A stretch of 9,308 nt of DNA from assembly GCA_944391635.1 (NCBI GenBank), contig CALXUL010000247.1:1-9308 (forward strand), given 5' to 3'. Positions within the stretch are counted from its first letter, which is position 1. Each line of letters opens with the position of its first letter. A model generated the notes under the pieces. It was not told where the DNA came from. It made no database searches and saw nothing but the letters and a program-made list of their open reading frames with translations. This document shows, piece after piece, positions 7,153 through 9,308 of the stretch. The stretch is from an uncultured Clostridia bacterium (GTDB taxonomy: Bacteria; Bacillota; Clostridia; UBA1381). The translations under genes and the position numbers were made by a program.

Positions 7153-7181
7153 ATTGTATGATATTGTACAAATTATTTCAA
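7153..7181 (-). promoter_or_regulatory. Sigma-A promoter of pckG
   Basis: On the - strand, TTGAAA (7176-7181) and TACAAT (7153-7158) have a 17-bp spacer, each one base off consensus. Transcription would start near 7146, giving a leader of about 60 nt. A second TACAAT copy lies in the spacer at 7163-7168, exactly 10 bp upstream of the -10 box, which could form part of an operator. Confidence 0.7.
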
Positions 7182-7191
7182 GTTAATTTTA

Positions 7192-7252
7192 GAAAAAAAA
7201 CATAAAACCGGCAAAAAGCTCAAACTTTTTTCAGGCATTATGCAAATAAGCC
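7192..7252 (-). terminator. Weak candidate terminator region after rsmA
   Basis: On the - strand there are two small hairpins: GGCTTAT/ATAA-T-GCC (7234-7252, one bulge) and AAAAAG/CTTTTT (7213-7230). They are followed by a long T-rich tract ending at 7192. Neither stem is GC-rich, so termination would be inefficient and some rsmA transcripts may run into pckG. The 7253-7299 stretch also has a short TTGTG/CACAA hairpin (7261-7277) of unknown meaning. Confidence 0.3.
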
Positions 7253-7299
7253 GAGAGTGCTTGTGAAAATTGCACAACTAAATCGTTATTTTGCACTTA

Positions 7300-8169
7300 T
7301 CAATAACGAGTTATATACTTTTCAACAGCATTTGTCAGCGTTGCAAAATCATCTAAAGAGAGTTCTTCTCCGCGGACGAGAGGGTTGAATCCGCAAAGTG
7401 CTATAACTTTTGCCACCTCTTCTTTTGTAATGGAATTTCCCAGATAAGATAGCAGACTGTTTTGCAGTATTTTTCTCCGTTGTGAAAATGCGGCTCTTAT
7501 TATTTTAAACAAGAGTTTCTCATTCCTTACATGTATCGGCGGAGATAATCTGCGCTCCATTGTTATGACTGTAGACGTAACCTTGGGGCGCGGTAAGAAG
7601 CAGCCTGGTGAAACGTCAAAGAGTATTTGCGGTTTCATATAATAATTGACAAAAAGCGTAAATGCTCCATAATCCGATGTACTTGGAGCGGCGCATATCC
7701 TTTTTGCAACTTCCTTTTGTATCATCACCGTAATTTTTTCAAAGCAGCCTGCCTGTATAAGCGCTGTCAATACGGGAGTTGTGATATTATAAGGGAGATT
7801 TGCACAAACAACAGGTGTTAGAGAACTGAATTTTTCTCTTACGAGCTTTTGAATATCGATCTTAAGTATGTCGGCATTAATTATTTCCACATTGTCGAAG
7901 TTTCTAAGCGTTTCTTCCAGCAGCGGGAGCAGGCGCCTGTCAAGCTCGACAGCTACAACTTTTCCTACATGCGTACTTAGCTTCTGAGTCAGACAGCCTA
8001 TCCCCGGACCAATTTCCAGCACCCCATTATTTTCTTGAAGCGATGCTTCCGTAGCAAAACGCTCCGGTACCCATTCTTCGATCAAAAAGTTCTGTCCCAT
8101 GGATTTTGAAAAACGAAAGTTATACTTTGAAAGCAGATATTTGATATCGTTTATACTGCAAAGATTCAT
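7300..8169 (-). CDS. rsmA: 16S rRNA dimethyladenosine transferase (A1518/A1519)
   Basis: RsmA (KsgA) uses S-adenosylmethionine to dimethylate two adjacent adenines in the 3'-terminal hairpin loop of 16S rRNA during late 30S assembly. The 289-residue length is normal for the family. The motifs appear in order: KSMGQNFL (22-29), the SAM-binding VLEIGPGIG (50-58), Glu75 in the acidic loop VELD, NAD (98-100), the catalytic NLPYNI (124-129), VSPGCFLPRPKV (186-197), and the RNA-binding FSQRRKILQNSL (228-239). The C-terminal domain is complete. The start at 8169 has AGGTGG six bases upstream. There is no clear promoter between it and the terminator at 8207-8247, so read-through from the 3D-domain gene is likely. 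In Bacillus subtilis, yabE (3D domain), rnmV and ksgA are neighbours; here rnmV is absent from between them. Loss of KsgA gives kasugamycin resistance in other bacteria. Confidence 0.97.
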   Translation of the reverse strand: MNLCSINDIKYLLSKYNFRFSKSMGQNFLIEEWVPERFATEASLQENNGVLEIGPGIGCLTQKLSTHVGKVVAVELDRRLLPLLEETLRNFDNVEIINADILKIDIQKLVREKFSSLTPVVCANLPYNITTPVLTALIQAGCFEKITVMIQKEVAKRICAAPSTSDYGAFTLFVNYYMKPQILFDVSPGCFLPRPKVTSTVITMERRLSPPIHVRNEKLLFKIIRAAFSQRRKILQNSLLSYLGNSITKEEVAKVIALCGFNPLVRGEELSLDDFATLTNAVEKYITRY

Positions 8170-8206
8170 ATACGTCCACCTTTAAATTTTGCTTGTTTAA
8201 TAATAA

Positions 8207-8247
8207 AACAAAATCCCGCAAGGGGCAAGCCCTTGCGGGATTTTGTT
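8207..8247 (-). terminator. Strong intrinsic terminator after the 3D-domain gene
   Basis: An 18-bp perfect stem (8207-8224 with 8230-8247) with core ATCCCGCAAGGG and 5-nt loop lies 4 nt after the 3D-domain stop. The - strand tail is T-rich (TTTTGTTTTATTATTAAA, counting the end of the arm). rsmA lies only about 40 nt beyond, so it may act as a partial terminator that tunes rsmA expression. Confidence 0.9.
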
Positions 8248-8251
8248 GAAA

Positions 8252-9154
8252 TTACTCTAACACATAAACTATGGCGTTTTTAACACCAAAAATTATACAC
8301 TCATCTTTCGTTTCAAAGAAAAGGTCTATCGTATTTCCTGATACGCCTGTATCACCTACGACTGCCAAACCATATTCCCAACTTCCGTCGGCGGCTACTA
8401 TATATACGCGGGAATTCATGGGGATCACTGAGAAATCGGCTGAAACTATACCGACCTGAACCGGTGCGCCGCTTGCCGTGATATCAAGCCCATTATAGGA
8501 ATAGGTATATGCAGTTGCGCGCATATCCAATACCTGTTTATATCTAAGTGTTTCACCGGAAGAGGTCGTTATCACATTACTGTTTTCAGGAACCGGATCC
8601 GGCTGAGGTGCGGGAGCTTCTTGGACGGAGCTGCTTGAGCTTGAGGTCGTATTTTCAGAAGCGGAAGGTTCTGTGGGCGCTGCAGGAGCAGGATTTTCGG
8701 ACTGGGTGGGCTTCGGAGATTCGACCGGTTTTTCTGTTTCTACTGCTTGTGTTTCCTGCAGGGTTTCTGAAGCCGGCTCTTCTTGAACATTTTTCTCTAC
8801 ATCAATATAATATTTTGGACTTTTTTGAAATAGAGCGGCACTCGTACTATTTTGCGAGCTATACAACATTATCGTGTCACTGAATCTATACAGCTTTGAT
8901 GTGGAAATATTTGTATTTCTCTCCTCTATTTCATTCAATCTGATGCTTTCATCATGTTCGATATTCTCTGCAGAAGCAAGGTTATCTGTTGATACTACAT
9001 TCATCGTCTGCTCAGATGCTGGAGCGGTAACTTCTTCAGATTTGGCATATACAAGAAATATAGCAGCGATAGTCAAGGCAACGAAAACGGTGCACTTAAA
9101 CATTCTTGAAAGTTTAAAAATAGAGTGTATTAAAAAATTGCTTAGCTTTTTCAT
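8252..9154 (-). CDS. Membrane-anchored 3D-domain protein (YabE/YocH-type cell-wall protein)
   Basis: This 300-residue protein is probably anchored in the membrane with its bulk outside. A basic N-terminus (KKLSNFLIHSIFKLSRMFK) leads into one hydrophobic segment (about 21-37) that could be a signal anchor. A polar region follows (40-125), then a low-complexity linker rich in Pro, Glu, Ser, Thr and Ala (126-195), typical of wall-spanning segments. The C-terminal 3D domain (about 205-300) includes MRATAYT, SADFSVIPMNSRVYI, VVGDTG and TIDLFF. The three Asp that name the domain would be 240, 268 and 277. 3D domains resemble the MltA lytic transglycosylase fold, so peptidoglycan cleavage or binding is likely but not shown. 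DUF348, G5 and LysM repeats found in relatives are missing. The start is the ATG at 9154, with GAGAGG six bases upstream; a TTG at 9160 lies too close to that site. It has its own strong promoter and terminator. Confidence 0.92.
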   Translation of the reverse strand: MKKLSNFLIHSIFKLSRMFKCTVFVALTIAAIFLVYAKSEEVTAPASEQTMNVVSTDNLASAENIEHDESIRLNEIEERNTNISTSKLYRFSDTIMLYSSQNSTSAALFQKSPKYYIDVEKNVQEEPASETLQETQAVETEKPVESPKPTQSENPAPAAPTEPSASENTTSSSSSSVQEAPAPQPDPVPENSNVITTSSGETLRYKQVLDMRATAYTYSYNGLDITASGAPVQVGIVSADFSVIPMNSRVYIVAADGSWEYGLAVVGDTGVSGNTIDLFFETKDECIIFGVKNAIVYVLE

Positions 9155-9175
9155 AATCAACCTCTCATGAAACAG

Positions 9176-9268
9176 TTACAAAATGTTACACGCGGAGTGT
9201 ATGCGTATTATAGCCTTGCTCTCCACTTTTGTCAAATTACGTCGAAAAATATTGTTAAAAGTCCCCAC
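9176..9268 (-). CDS. Candidate 30-codon ORF upstream of the 3D-domain gene
   Basis: A GTG codon at 9266-9268 on the - strand is preceded by a perfect AGGAGG (9275-9280) with ideal 6-nt spacing. It opens a 30-codon frame ending with TAA at 9176-9178. The peptide would be basic and starts MGTFNNIFRRNLTK; I do not recognise it. The ORF contains the whole promoter of the 3D-domain gene (9207-9235), so one of the two readings may be incidental. A possible -10 box (TATAAT, 9298-9303) lies upstream, with its -35 outside the window. It could be a short leader peptide or chance; support rests only on the ribosome site. Confidence 0.25.
   Translation of the reverse strand: MGTFNNIFRRNLTKVESKAIIRIHSACNIL
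9207..9235 (-). promoter_or_regulatory. Perfect-consensus promoter of the 3D-domain gene
   Basis: On the - strand, TTGACA (9230-9235), 17 bp and TATAAT (9207-9212) match the sigma-A consensus at all positions. Transcription would start near 9200, giving a leader of about 45 nt before the ATG at 9154. Strong housekeeping expression is expected. Confidence 0.88.
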
Positions 9269-9291
9269 TTACGACCTCCTGGTAACAATAT
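9249..9291 (-). promoter_or_regulatory. 9-bp inverted repeat enclosing AGGAGG and GTG
   Basis: ATATTGTTA (9249-9257) and TAACAATAT (9283-9291) form a perfect inverted repeat with a 25-nt centre. In - strand RNA the centre can pair further (AGGUC with GACUU, one wobble), closing on a 9-nt loop. The AGGAGG and GTG of the candidate mini-ORF lie inside it. A TATAAT at 9298-9303 would place a transcript start almost exactly at the 5' base of the hairpin. Confidence 0.4.
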
Positions 9292-9308
9292 ATGTTAATT
9301 ATAAACAG

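Noticed and set aside
8170..8206. TTGTTT/AATTTA as a promoter for rsmA
   Set aside because: The spacing is 17 bp but both boxes are poor, and the -10 would abut the ribosome site, leaving no leader.
8548..8883. + strand frames opposite the 3D-domain linker
   Set aside because: They arise from the biased codon composition of the Pro/Ser/Glu linker on the other strand and have no ribosome site.
1..9308. CRISPR array, insertion sequence, prophage or toxin-antitoxin genes
   Set aside because: No regularly spaced repeats, transposase or phage motifs, or paired small toxin/antitoxin frames were seen on either strand.

Overview
The window looks like chromosomal DNA of a low-to-moderate GC Firmicute, most likely an anaerobic member of the Clostridia. 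This is inferred from AGGAGG ribosome binding sites, sigma-A promoters with 17-bp spacers, compact genes with short U-rich terminators, a 3D-domain cell-wall protein beside rsmA (ksgA), a Bacillus bmrCD-like ABC exporter pair, and a GTP-type PEP carboxykinase of the kind known from some clostridia. Only the first gene is on the + strand; everything else is on the - strand.

Layout, left to right: (1) the C-terminal end of a type B carboxylesterase (+), ended by a strong bidirectional terminator at 476-517; (2) a small three-helix membrane protein of unknown function (-) with its own promoter, whose -35 box sits in a perfect 12-bp palindrome; (3) a two-gene operon (-) for a heterodimeric ABC exporter, with promoter at 5048-5076 and a roughly 100-nt leader carrying an intrinsic-terminator-like hairpin; (4) tRNA-Gln(CTG) (-) with a perfect-consensus promoter; (5) pckG, GTP-dependent PEP carboxykinase (-), with promoter and terminator; (6) rsmA, 16S rRNA dimethyladenosine transferase (-); (7) a membrane-anchored 3D-domain protein, probably acting on the cell wall (-), with a perfect-consensus promoter. 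At the right edge there is a candidate 30-codon ORF and a 5'-terminal hairpin behind another possible promoter.

Most genes are separate transcription units; only the two ABC halves are clearly an operon (1 nt between stop and start). rsmA has no convincing promoter and probably depends on read-through from the 3D-domain gene. The ABC halves are complementary: the upstream half has Asp in place of the catalytic Glu but a good signature motif, while the downstream half has the Glu but a deviant signature. That is the pattern of exporters with one degenerate ATP site.

I found no clearly novel multi-gene system. The most interesting signals are regulatory: the putative attenuator in the ABC leader, the palindrome over the small membrane-protein promoter, and the hairpin plus mini-ORF upstream of the 3D-domain gene.
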